A DNA stretch of 64,000 bases from an uncultured Verrucomicrobiales bacterium. Its GTDB lineage: Bacteria; Verrucomicrobiota; Verrucomicrobiia; Verrucomicrobiales; Akkermansiaceae. The position numbers and the translations under genes are program-made. Location: assembly GCA_905478925.1 (NCBI GenBank), contig CAJQKQ010000022.1, positions 27,594 to 91,593 of the forward strand, given 5' to 3'. The notes under the pieces are model-generated. The model made no database searches and was not told where the DNA came from. It worked only from the letters and a program-made list of their open reading frames with translations. Below are positions 25,388 through 33,866 of the stretch, piece after piece; within the stretch, counting starts at the first letter, position 1, and each line of letters begins with the position of its first letter.

Positions 25388-28075
25388 TCAACCGTTGCAC
25401 CGCCGATTCCACCACCACTTATGCAGCTCCATGGTCGGCACGATCAGCAGCGCGAGTGCCGCAAGAACCGCCCAGGAAGAAAGCGAGACCGGTGCGGTGC
25501 CAAGCATGCCCTGCATAAAGGGAACATGCATCGCCATGACGTGGATGAGAAATGCGGATGCCGCTGCGGCCAGCAGCAAAGGACTGCGGAAAGGTGAAAT
25601 AAGGAATGCGGAGCGGGTCTCGGAGCGGCAGTTTCCAATATGGAAATTCTCGAAAAGCACCATCATCAGGAGCAGGGCGTTTCGCGCATCAGCAGTGGCC
25701 CAGTCCTCGCGGATCATCCAGTGGAATGCCCCGAATCCGATCCCGCCGAACACCAGCGCGGAGACCACGGTGCGCTCGATCATCAGGCGGTTGAAGACGG
25801 GTTCACCGGGGGTGCGAGGTTTTCTTTTCAGGACATCCCCTTCACCTGGCTCGAAGGCGAGGGCGACGTCCTGGATACCGTTGGTCACAAGGTTGAGCCA
25901 GAGGATCTGAACAGGGAGAAGCGGGAGCGGAAGTCCCGTAGTGATGGCCAGCCCCATCAGGACGAGCTCCGCAGCACCGGTGGAAATCAGCAGAAAAATG
26001 ACCTTCCGGATGTTGTCGTAGGCGATCCTGCCCTCCTCGATGCCCGCGACAATGGTTGTGAAATCATCATCGCTGATGACCATGTCCGCCGCTTCCCGGG
26101 CGACGTCGGTTCCGCTTTTTCCCATCGCCACGCCGATGTTCGCATTCCGCAATGCCGGCGCATCGTTGACACCATCTCCCGTGACGGCGACGAACTGCCC
26201 GGCACGGCGAGCCGCTTCCACGATCTCAAGTTTCTGCCGTGGCGCGACCCTTGCAAAGACCCGCACTTCCGCGATCAGGGCTTCGAGTTCGGCATCGGTT
26301 TTCCCGATCATCTCAGGGCCGGCGAGCACCTGTTCCTCCGTTTCCGCGAGATCGAGTTCACGGGCGATCGCCAATGCCGTGGCGCGGTGGTCGCCGGTGA
26401 TCATTGTTACGGAAACACCGGCACCACGGGCGGTGCAGATCGCCTCTCGCGCACCCGCTCGCAATGGATCGAGCATTCCCACGAAACCCAGGAAAGTAAG
26501 ATTTTCCGGCTCGGCGGGTGTGGTCGAGGAATCCATTCCTCCGTTCACATTTCCCGAGGCGATGGCGATGACCCGCAATCCGCGGCTCGCCATTTCGATT
26601 GCCTGGTTCTCCAACTCCCGGCTACGACCGGTATCTTCACACATCGCGAGCACTCGCTCCGGCGCCCCCTTGACGAATGATTTCACGCCGCCATCAACGG
26701 AATTGAACGTCGCCGCATACTGCCGCTCGGGTTCGAAAGGGATGTCATTGATCTGCGGGTTGGCATCCAGCGAGGACTCCTTTCGCAAGCCGATCTTGTG
26801 GCCGAGACAAAGCAGGGCGATGTCCACCGTGTCGCCACGCCATTCCCATGTGCCATCGCGATGGTGAAGGATGGCTTCGTTGCACAGTATACCGGACATC
26901 GCCAGATCATCGAGACCTGCGAGCTTGCCGTGAACCACTGGCTCTCCGCCAAATAGGATTTCACCCTCGGGGATGAACCCCTCCCCTGTCGTTCCCAAAG
27001 TCTCACCGCTTACCAATCTGATCTCACGCACCGTCAGCTCGTTCACGGTCAGCGTGCCGGTCTTGTCCGTCGCGATCAGGGTGCAGCTTCCCAATCCCTC
27101 GACAGCAGTGAGCTTGCGGACGATGACCCCGCGTTTCGACATCCGCGTGACGGCGATGGCGAGAGCCACGGTCATCGCCACAGGGAGTCCCTCGGGAATT
27201 ACGGAAACGGCCAGTGCCACCGCGAAGAGAAACATCTCGGCCGGAGGGAGACCGCCAAGCAGAACTCCCAGCCCGCCTGTGAAAACCGCGAGAACCAAAG
27301 TCACGACCGCAATCGCCTTGGTGAAGCGCTCCATCCTCCCGATCAGGGGCGGCTTCCCGCCATCGGATGCGACGACATCCAACGCGATCTGACCCACGTG
27401 GGTGGCGATGCCGGTGGCCACAACAATTCCCTTGGCCCGGCCAAGGGTTACGGTTGATCCGGCGAAAGCCATGCACAGGCGGTCGCCGACTGGATCGTTC
27501 CCGGCACCGATCGCTGCGGGATCCTTGGTGGAAGGTAGGGACTCACCGGTTAGGAGGGATTCGTCAATTTCCAGTCCGTGTGCGGACAGCAAGCGCAGGT
27601 CTGCCGGGACGCGATTTCCGGATTCCAGCCAGACCACATCACCCGGCACTAGGTCTTCAGCCGAAAGATCCCTGACATCATTACCCCGGGAAACCGCCGC
27701 TTGGATTTTCAATAGCTTCTTGAGCGCATCGCTGCTCCTTTCCGCCTTCCATTCCTGATAGCTTCCGATCGCGGCATTGATGACAAGGACGGCGAGGATG
27801 AAGCCCGCGTCCTTCACATCGCCGATGAATACGGACACGACCGCAGCGACCCCGAGGATGTAGATGAGGGGACTGGCGAACTGGCGCAGGACAAATTTCC
27901 AAGGAGCCGTGGGTAGCTTTTCGGGAAGACGGTTCGGGCCATATTCATTGAGCCGCGAGGCGGCCTCGTCTTCGGTGAGCCCGCCATCGGTAGAATTCAA
28001 GGCGGCTAGCACATCGGGTAAATGCAGAGCGTGCCACGGTTTGTTTTCCTGTTTGTGAAAGTCCATCCGACTCAA
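25388..28075 (-). CDS. Cation-transporting P-type ATPase (Ca2+/SERCA-like, type II)
   Basis: An 895-residue membrane pump. The cation-ATPase N-terminal domain (VLAALNSTDGGLTEDEAASRL) is followed by TGES, then VIPEGLP in M4, the phosphorylation site DKTGTLTVNE (Asp337), KGAPERVL, TGDGVNDAPAL and a C-terminal bundle of six helices. VIPEGLP and the M5-M6 segments fit type IIA/B pumps, so Ca2+ export is the best guess; K+/Na+ is possible. It precedes the alcohol dehydrogenase by about 115 bp. Confidence 0.9.
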   Translation of the reverse strand: MSRMDFHKQENKPWHALHLPDVLAALNSTDGGLTEDEAASRLNEYGPNRLPEKLPTAPWKFVLRQFASPLIYILGVAAVVSVFIGDVKDAGFILAVLVINAAIGSYQEWKAERSSDALKKLLKIQAAVSRGNDVRDLSAEDLVPGDVVWLESGNRVPADLRLLSAHGLEIDESLLTGESLPSTKDPAAIGAGNDPVGDRLCMAFAGSTVTLGRAKGIVVATGIATHVGQIALDVVASDGGKPPLIGRMERFTKAIAVVTLVLAVFTGGLGVLLGGLPPAEMFLFAVALAVSVIPEGLPVAMTVALAIAVTRMSKRGVIVRKLTAVEGLGSCTLIATDKTGTLTVNELTVREIRLVSGETLGTTGEGFIPEGEILFGGEPVVHGKLAGLDDLAMSGILCNEAILHHRDGTWEWRGDTVDIALLCLGHKIGLRKESSLDANPQINDIPFEPERQYAATFNSVDGGVKSFVKGAPERVLAMCEDTGRSRELENQAIEMASRGLRVIAIASGNVNGGMDSSTTPAEPENLTFLGFVGMLDPLRAGAREAICTARGAGVSVTMITGDHRATALAIARELDLAETEEQVLAGPEMIGKTDAELEALIAEVRVFARVAPRQKLEIVEAARRAGQFVAVTGDGVNDAPALRNANIGVAMGKSGTDVAREAADMVISDDDFTTIVAGIEEGRIAYDNIRKVIFLLISTGAAELVLMGLAITTGLPLPLLPVQILWLNLVTNGIQDVALAFEPGEGDVLKRKPRTPGEPVFNRLMIERTVVSALVFGGIGFGAFHWMIREDWATADARNALLLMMVLFENFHIGNCRSETRSAFLISPFRSPLLLAAAASAFLIHVMAMHVPFMQGMLGTAPVSLSSWAVLAALALLIVPTMELHKWWWNRRCNG

Positions 28076-28098
28076 GTTATTGTATGGCGGCGCGAGGT

Positions 28099-28476
28099 TT
28101 ATCGGACTTGCTTGCCAAACCCTTCGAGCTGCTTGTCGAACTCCGAGGGATCGCTTTTAACGGCGAGTATATATTTCAGCACAGCCGCCTGTTCCTTGTC
28201 GGTGATATTGGAATTCCACGCCATCCTCGGTGTCGCCACGTGCCAAGTTTCGCTTGAAACATCATCCGGAAAAACATGTTCGTGGCACTTTCCACATTCG
28301 CGCACCCAGACGCCGAAGCCGATGTGGAGTTCCTTCAGAGACGTGCCGGATTTTTTCGCGAGTACATCGGATGGCACGATGAGGATGCGTTGTTCAACTG
28401 GCTCATCTTTCGGAGTGGTGAAGCAAGCGACAAGCGCCGTTACATAGGTGAGCATTCCAAAATAAATGTATTTCAT
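28099..28476 (-). CDS. Monoheme c-type lipoprotein, sibling of 31574-31927
   Basis: A 125-residue lipoprotein: MKYIYFGMLTYVTALVAC signal with lipobox LVAC, then a conserved core GFGVWVRECGKCHEHVFPDD, WHVATPRMAWNSNI and AAVLKYILAVK. CGKCH is the heme c site, and Met in PRMAWN could be the sixth ligand. The start at 28476 is preceded by GGATGG; an ATG at 28485 is possible. The paralogue at 31574 shares the same layout, so the pair defines a small cytochrome family I cannot name. It lies 23 bp before the P-type ATPase gene. Confidence 0.72.
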   Translation of the reverse strand: MKYIYFGMLTYVTALVACFTTPKDEPVEQRILIVPSDVLAKKSGTSLKELHIGFGVWVRECGKCHEHVFPDDVSSETWHVATPRMAWNSNITDKEQAAVLKYILAVKSDPSEFDKQLEGFGKQVR

Positions 28477-28552
28477 GGCAGCCATCCATGATGGTGAAAT
28501 TCCCGACTGGAAGCCAACTGCCCATTGTCAGCAACTATGCAAGGATTGCGAT

Positions 28553-29090
28553 TTACTCAATGATTCCGCTTCGGATGTCCGGCGGAGATGAGAGTGCCTC
28601 GAATCCGGAGATGAGATCAAAAAGTTCCTCGTCGATAACTTTTTGACGCTGACGGTTGAAATCAAGCCGGAGTGCCTGCTGCCGTTCCTCGATATTTTTC
28701 TCGGCGAGCTGCATGGCGCTCAGGCGGGCGGCATGTTCTGCCGCACAGGATTCGGCGCATGCTTGGGAGATCGAGGTGAAGAGATGCTCATGAATCAGGG
28801 AGGTGGTGTCCTGCGGACATGGCTTTCATGGTTCGGATCACAGTGCGAAGATCGCCGGTATTCTTGATCCTGCGGCGCAGGTTGATGAGAGTATCTCCCA
28901 TGGCGCTAGAAGTTACTGAGGGCTTTTTGCTTTCCCGGAGAACGCTCTCCAGATCCTCATTGGTGATGAAATCCGAAGCGAGAAGAATGGTATGGATAGC
29001 CGGAACGGAATTGTCGAACTGGCAGTCCACAACGCTTCCCCGAACCGATGCGACCCTTCCGTGAGCCTGGGGTTTATCCGGACAGATCAT
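28553..29090 (-). pseudogene. Collapsed F-type (N-ATPase-like) ATP synthase operon remnant: beta start, alpha tail?, gamma
   Basis: Minus-strand translation begins GRVASVRGSVVDCQFDNSVP, the N-terminus of a beta subunit, then ITNEDLESVLRESKKP (possibly an alpha tail), then MGDTLINLRRRIKNTGDLR and MKAMSA, the gamma N-terminus. After a frame change near 28800 it continues CAAEHAARLSAMQLAEKNIEER and VIDEELFDLISGFEAL, the gamma C-terminus, to the TAA at 28553. Almost the whole operon and the middle of gamma are gone. In N-ATPase operons beta comes first and alpha-gamma last, matching an internal deletion. No functional product is expected. Confidence 0.75.
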
Positions 29091-29207
29091 GACCGGTTCA
29101 GCATATGATTACGAAGGAAAATGGCTTCGCGCGGCTTGCCGGATTCTATGTAACGATTGTGTGTCAGTACATTCCTGCTCAAAGGAAATTTCGGATACAG
29201 AACGAAG

Positions 29208-29284
29208 TATACGTATAGGGAATTACTTTAGAAGCCGGCAAGAATGCCTCCCAATATACGAGGAGGAATTATTCCCTACGATAG
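29208..29284. promoter_or_regulatory. Palindrome-rich leader upstream of the AraC-type regulator
   Basis: TATACGTATA (29208-29217) is a perfect palindrome; TAGGGAAT at 29216-29223 and its complement ATTCCCTA at 29271-29278 form a spaced inverted repeat. An AGGAGG lies between with no start codon at the proper distance. The arrangement is compatible with operator sites for the adjacent AraC-type gene, but no consensus is known. Confidence 0.3.
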
Positions 29285-29320
29285 TCATCGCTATTGAAAA
29301 ATCTCGAAACAACTAAAACG

Positions 29321-30250
29321 ATGAACGCTGCCATAGAAAACCGTCCCTCCGCCCCCCAAAGGATGACGTCCGAAGAGTCCCCGCAATCGATGATCGCGAG
29401 ACTCCGGAACTCGGAGATCTTCCGGAGTTATCGGAAGATATTTCAAAATTCGACCGGGCTTCCTTTGGATCTTCGCCCTGTCAATTCCCGTTTGCAAAAT
29501 GGGGATCAAGACGAGGCGGGAGGGAACCGGTTTTGCCAGATACTGAATGGTGGAACGGAGAAATGCAGCCAATGCGTTGAGGCGCAAGGCTGTCTCTCCT
29601 CCAACGGGAAACAGGGCATACAATCGGTCCGCTGCTTCGCGAATATGGTGGAGACCGTGGTTCCGATAACGTTTGGTGCCCAGGTGATTGCGCAGCTAGC
29701 TACGGGTCAGATTTCCCATCAGAAGCTGACGAGGGAAAACTTCGACAAATTCATAGGAACCCTTGGAGAGGATACGTTGGAGGATGTGAACTTGGAACGG
29801 GCATACTTGGAGACTTCGGTGGTCAGCGAGGAAAAATACCGCGCGATGGTGACATTGCTGGCGGCATTTTCACTACAGCTCAGCCAGCTAGCCGGTCAGA
29901 TCGTTCTTGAATTGCGCCACGAGAAGAACGATCCCATTGCCTGCGCAAAGGACTACATAGATGAAAATCTCTGTGAAACCATCATTCTGGACGAAGTGGC
30001 TTCCGAGATCCATATGAGCCGCTTTTATCTTTGCCGTAGATTTAAGGAGTCCACTGGCATGACCCTGACCGAGTATGTGTCCAACCGCAGGGTGGAAATG
30101 GCGAAGGAAATGCTGGAGAACACATCGCTGCGTGTGGCGGACATCGCCTTCGAGGTCGGCTTCCAATCCCTTTCCCAGTTCAATCGAACGTTCCATAGGG
30201 TTGCCCAGAATACTCCAACCCAATTCAGAAGAGTGGTCAACGCAGCCTAG
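29321..30250 (+). CDS. AraC family regulator with N-terminal PocR-like sensory domain
   Basis: A 309-residue regulator. Residues about 20-200 match the PocR ligand/redox domain: FCQILNGGTEKCSQCVEAQGC, VRCFANMVETVVPI and AQLATGQI. The C-terminal 100 residues are two AraC helix-turn-helix motifs (LDEVASEIHMSRFYLCRRFKESTGMT and VADIAFEVGFQSLSQFNRTFHR). The Cys cluster may bind a metal or sense redox state. The ATG at 29321 is chosen; the frame opens at a TTG at 29294. It is about 100 bp before the universal stress protein gene, which it may control. Confidence 0.85.
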   Translation: MNAAIENRPSAPQRMTSEESPQSMIARLRNSEIFRSYRKIFQNSTGLPLDLRPVNSRLQNGDQDEAGGNRFCQILNGGTEKCSQCVEAQGCLSSNGKQGIQSVRCFANMVETVVPITFGAQVIAQLATGQISHQKLTRENFDKFIGTLGEDTLEDVNLERAYLETSVVSEEKYRAMVTLLAAFSLQLSQLAGQIVLELRHEKNDPIACAKDYIDENLCETIILDEVASEIHMSRFYLCRRFKESTGMTLTEYVSNRRVEMAKEMLENTSLRVADIAFEVGFQSLSQFNRTFHRVAQNTPTQFRRVVNAA

Positions 30251-30351
30251 GCGCCCCCTTTTGGCTGAGAGGTTGCTGCAGCAATCGCCACACAGTTTCG
30301 GACAATATCAGATAAGATTTTTTCAGCCATCCAATCCAATCTGAGAGCGCT

Positions 30352-31251
30352 ATGAGACCACTGAACAAAATTCTCGTAGGCGTCGATTTTTCCGAAGCCT
30401 CCAAAGCAGCACTGGTCGAAGCCGACTACATAGCCCTGTGGGAAGGAGGCGAACTGCACGTCGTGCACGTGATCGCCATCGATGAAGCTGACTCCATATT
30501 GAAGATGGCGGCACCCGGTGAAGAGGTATTCGAGGGTATGCTTGAAAAGTTAAAAACCTTCACGGAAGAGGCGACCAATCTCTGCGAGAAAAGGGTTTAT
30601 CACGTATGTGTCGGGAATCCATTCGAGCAGATGATGGCGCTGCTTGAAACCACAAGTTCCGATCTTCTGGTGGTGGGATCCCACGGCGGCGGTGACAAAT
30701 CCAACCATGTGGGCGCGATCGCGAGCAAGTGTGTGCGCCGCTCGGAGGTGCCCGTGCTGCTGGTGAGGAGGCAGCACGATGTCGGCTACAAGAAGCTGGT
30801 GGTTTGTGTGGATTTTTCCGGTGCGTCAAAGGAAGCGGTGGAATACGCGGCCGAAATCGCATGCAATGAAAACGCCAAGCTCCATATCCTCCACGTTTGG
30901 TGCGATCCATGGGGGGCTTACGCGTTCCCTGTCGAGGGACTGAATCACTTCATGATCGAGAGGCAACTGGAGGAGGCAAAAACCGCTGCCCAGAAAAAAA
31001 TTGAAAAAATGAGAGCCGCTCTCATGCACGAATACTTCGCGGCGAATATCTCGACCTCCGTGGTGGAGGCTCCTTCGGTGATCAAAGGAATCATAGATTT
31101 TATCAACGAGAATAAGGACATGGATCTGGTCGTGGTTGGCAACCGCGGACAATCGAAGCTCTCGGAATTTTTCATTGGAACAACGACCGAGAGACTCATC
31201 CAGAAAAGTCCGTGTTCCGTGCTCACGGTCGGAGCTCCTGACGAGAAATAG
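30352..31251 (+). CDS. Tandem-domain universal stress protein
   Basis: A 299-residue protein with two USP domains. Domain 1 begins KILVGVDFSEASKAAL and has a loop GSHGGGDKSNHVGAIASKCV; domain 2 begins KLVVCVDFSGASKEAV and carries the ATP-binding G-x2-G-x9-G-(S/T) type motif GNRGQSKLSEFFIGTTTERL. Such tandem USPs help survival in starvation or low oxygen. The ATG at 30352 follows GAGAG. It ends directly against the convergent CbpM-like gene (31252), so 3' ends may overlap. Confidence 0.9.
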   Translation: MRPLNKILVGVDFSEASKAALVEADYIALWEGGELHVVHVIAIDEADSILKMAAPGEEVFEGMLEKLKTFTEEATNLCEKRVYHVCVGNPFEQMMALLETTSSDLLVVGSHGGGDKSNHVGAIASKCVRRSEVPVLLVRRQHDVGYKKLVVCVDFSGASKEAVEYAAEIACNENAKLHILHVWCDPWGAYAFPVEGLNHFMIERQLEEAKTAAQKKIEKMRAALMHEYFAANISTSVVEAPSVIKGIIDFINENKDMDLVVVGNRGQSKLSEFFIGTTTERLIQKSPCSVLTVGAPDEK

Positions 31252-31572
31252 CTAGCGGATGGAAAGCTGGTTCCGGAGTTCGCGAAGCTCGCGCTCTGTT
31301 CTTGCCAGTTGATCGGTGAGTGAGCAGACGAGCCGGATGTTCCTCAGGACCGGACGGCCTTGCTTTCTCATGTGTTGGATCTGACAGAGGCGATCGATGC
31401 CGTCCGGATCGATGCGGGGAACACCGTTGCTATCAGGCTTCGAGCTTACGATCCTGGCGCGTAGAAAGATCTCGATCATCTCAGGGTGCATCCCACTGAG
31501 CCGGGCGGCCTCGTCCAGTTCCGCGAGATCTGTATTTCGGTTACTACAAATGATTTGATAGCGAGTTTTCAT
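31252..31572 (-). CDS. CbpM/MerR-like small helical regulator
   Basis: A 106-residue protein resembling the chaperone modulator CbpM, itself MerR-like: LDEAARLSGMHPEMIEIFLRARIV is the helix-turn-helix part, GIDRLCQIQHMRKQ the linker, and a C-terminal coiled coil (LVCSLTDQLARTERELRELRNQL). CbpM normally inhibits the DnaJ-like CbpA; no cbpA is in the window. It lies 1 bp after the heme lipoprotein gene, in the glgA operon. Confidence 0.65.
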   Translation of the reverse strand: MKTRYQIICSNRNTDLAELDEAARLSGMHPEMIEIFLRARIVSSKPDSNGVPRIDPDGIDRLCQIQHMRKQGRPVLRNIRLVCSLTDQLARTERELRELRNQLSIR

Positions 31573-31573
31573 G

Positions 31574-31927
31574 TCAGTTGTTGTCGGAGGAGGTAGATGA
31601 CTTGGTCTTGGCCGCGAGCATGTATTTCAAGAGAGCCTTTTCTTCGTATGGTTCGAGGCCGGCGTTCCATGCCATGCCGGGGACGATGACGTGCCAGTCA
31701 TCAGAGGTGATTTCATCCGGCAGGAGATGGGTATGGCATTCCCCGCATTTCCGCATGTACACACCGTGACCTGTCTGGAGTGTGTCGAGCGATGTCTTGC
31801 TGCGGACAACCATCTGATCGTCCGGAATCGGGGCGCTTTCGCTGACTCCGGGTTTGCGATTTTGGATAACAGAACACGCGCTCGTCAATGCAAGGACGAG
31901 AATGACGCAACGAATATTGTATTTCAT
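31574..31927 (-). CDS. Monoheme c-type lipoprotein, sibling of 28099-28476
   Basis: A 117-residue lipoprotein: signal MKYNIRCVILVLALTSAC, then the core GHGVYMRKCGECHTHLLPDE, WHVIVPGMAWNAG and KALLKYMLAAK shared with the protein at 28099. CGECH is the heme site. Its start overlaps the glgA stop (ATGA at 31924-31927), so expression is tied to glycogen synthase. The C-terminal tail is Ser/Thr/Lys-rich. The electron-transfer partner is not apparent. Confidence 0.72.
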   Translation of the reverse strand: MKYNIRCVILVLALTSACSVIQNRKPGVSESAPIPDDQMVVRSKTSLDTLQTGHGVYMRKCGECHTHLLPDEITSDDWHVIVPGMAWNAGLEPYEEKALLKYMLAAKTKSSTSSDNN

Positions 31928-33525
31928 GAATGTTGTTTTTGATTGGTTCGAGAGGCTGTGAATTTATCCAAATTGAGCTTCCGGTAGATTGCGGCGTATT
32001 GCTCGCACATGGTGTGGTTTCTGAAATGAGTGGACGCGTCGCGCATGATCCGGCTGATGGTCGATTCCCGGACTTCCTCGGGAAGGCGGTGAAATTCCAT
32101 TGCCTGATCGATCGCCCAGCGCAGGCCGCCGCTATCGAAGTGGTCGAAAAGGAAGCCGTTTCCGGAAGCCTGATCGTGGGAGAGTTGGTGGACGGTGTCG
32201 TGCAGCCCACCGGTATTGTGGGCGATGGGAAGCGAGCCATAGCGGGCGCCGATCATCTGTGGAAGTCCACAGGGTTCGTAGGACGAGGGCATGAAAACAA
32301 AATCTGAACCGGCGTAGGCGAGCCTGGCGAGATCTTCATCGAAGTCCATGACCGCAACGTGATCACGGAGACCGTGCCGGGCGACAATATCGTGGAAGTG
32401 ACATTGAAAAGGACCATCCCCTACCATGACGAGTTGGAGGCCGTCTGCGCTATAGTCCTCCGTGAGGCGATAGAGGATTTCGGTGAGTAGCTGGCAGCCT
32501 TTCTGAACCGGATCCAGTCTGGATGGCCAGAAGAAGACCGGCGCATTTTCGTTCACGGACAACCCCAGCCGTTCCTGCAGCTTGCGCTTGTTCCCGCCCT
32601 TTCCATGCCGGTGGTTCGCATGATCATATTTCGTGGCAAGAGAATCATCCTCTGCCGGATTATAAGATCCATCGGGAGCATTGAGAATACCCGAGGCATA
32701 CCCGGAATCGATCTTCACGCGGAGATCCCATTGGATGGATGGTGGCAGCCTCCCGTGCCTGTTGTGGATGATTTCCTCCAGAAAAGTCGGGCTCACCGTG
32801 CTGACGAAGTCCGCGTTCTGTATCGCGGAAGAAAGCAGATCGATGGGATTATTATGATAGCAGTCTCCAAATGAGCTGGGATAATTTTCGTAATAAAGAA
32901 GATCCCAGAATTCGCTGGCGTCGATTCCCTTGCTTTCGATCTCGGCCAGGGTGGTGCGTTCCCGGTGGATGTTGTGGATGGTGAACAGGGTTTTGATGCC
33001 GAGCTTTTTGCAAGCGGCGGGGATCAGTCCGGTCATCCAGTCATTGCAATGGACGATGTCGGGGCGGACTTGCGGAATGATGTGATTGATGACTTCGCGC
33101 TGGAAGGCGATCGCTGCTCCGCGCAGTTCATCAGGACTTCCATGGTAGGCTCCGGTACGCCGGTAGAAGGCACAGTCCTCGGCGAGATGAATCCTGGATC
33201 TTGGGGCGGCGCAATTCACGGAAGCATTGTCATCCCCTTCCCCGTTCCGGAAAATGTTCCGGTAATTTGGGATAGCAAGATGTACATCGAAACGATCCTG
33301 AACGAATTTCTCAAGCAAAGTGGCGGAGATGTCCGCGAGGCCTCCGGACTTCACGCGGAGGCGTTCGGCGCCCGGGCACATGAGCGGGGAAACCCGCGAG
33401 ATTTCCGGTGTGATGTGGAGTATCCTGGGTTTCGGAGGCAGGTCTTCTGCGTTTTGCAGGAAAGGAATTGCCGGGACTACCAGTGATAGATCTTCCAAAT
33501 CCCGAAGCCTAGTGCGAGCGATCAT
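31924..33525 (-). CDS. glgA: Glycogen synthase (GT5)
   Basis: A 533-residue ADP/UDP-glucose-dependent glucosyltransferase. RVKSGGLADISA is the K-x-G-G-L sugar-nucleotide motif, HCNDWMTGLIP the N-domain His loop, FWPSRLDPVQKG the GT-B nucleotide site, and MPSSYEPCGLPQMIGARYG the E-x7-E catalytic region. It has an N-terminal extension of about 30 residues. Its start overlaps the small membrane protein gene and its stop overlaps the heme lipoprotein gene, a tightly coupled operon. Divergent glgP lies about 340 bp upstream. Confidence 0.9.
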   Translation of the reverse strand: MIARTRLRDLEDLSLVVPAIPFLQNAEDLPPKPRILHITPEISRVSPLMCPGAERLRVKSGGLADISATLLEKFVQDRFDVHLAIPNYRNIFRNGEGDDNASVNCAAPRSRIHLAEDCAFYRRTGAYHGSPDELRGAAIAFQREVINHIIPQVRPDIVHCNDWMTGLIPAACKKLGIKTLFTIHNIHRERTTLAEIESKGIDASEFWDLLYYENYPSSFGDCYHNNPIDLLSSAIQNADFVSTVSPTFLEEIIHNRHGRLPPSIQWDLRVKIDSGYASGILNAPDGSYNPAEDDSLATKYDHANHRHGKGGNKRKLQERLGLSVNENAPVFFWPSRLDPVQKGCQLLTEILYRLTEDYSADGLQLVMVGDGPFQCHFHDIVARHGLRDHVAVMDFDEDLARLAYAGSDFVFMPSSYEPCGLPQMIGARYGSLPIAHNTGGLHDTVHQLSHDQASGNGFLFDHFDSGGLRWAIDQAMEFHRLPEEVRESTISRIMRDASTHFRNHTMCEQYAAIYRKLNLDKFTASRTNQKQHS

Positions 33526-33713
33526 TGTTTTCCTGCTCCGGTTTGGTTTGTGGAGATCCGTTCTTCGATTTTTGAATCCGGAATCTGCGGATCCGGTTTT
33601 CCGAACTTTGCCGCCGCCATGGCAAGCAGGAGAAATAGCAGGATGGTCAGAAGCACAATCCAGATGATTACGCGGTGACGCGACAGGAGAGAATTTGGAT
33701 CCATGGGATTCAT
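33522..33713 (-). CDS. Small single-pass membrane protein
   Basis: A 63-residue ORF with one strong transmembrane helix (VIIWIVLLTILLFLLLAMAA) and a polar tail. Its stop overlaps the glgA start by 4 bp, indicating translational coupling. A second Met at position 4 is an alternative start. The family is not recognised; it is the first gene of the glgA operon. Confidence 0.6.
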   Translation of the reverse strand: MNPMDPNSLLSRHRVIIWIVLLTILLFLLLAMAAAKFGKPDPQIPDSKIEERISTNQTGAGKQ

Positions 33714-33866
33714 AACGGTTGCTTTATAGCGCAGTGGAGGGACGAGTTCTCAGCATTCCTTGTCAGTGAGTGAGCATCATTTGCCCAAAGGTTGTGATCG
33801 AGTATGTTGTTCTCGTTTTCCGCAAGTATTCAGGCGATGAAATTTGCGAAACCTGCTTTTCAAACT

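Noticed and set aside
25640..26680. 346-residue plus-strand open frame
   Set aside because: Antisense to the P-type ATPase, whose motifs are complete; no start signals or family resemblance.
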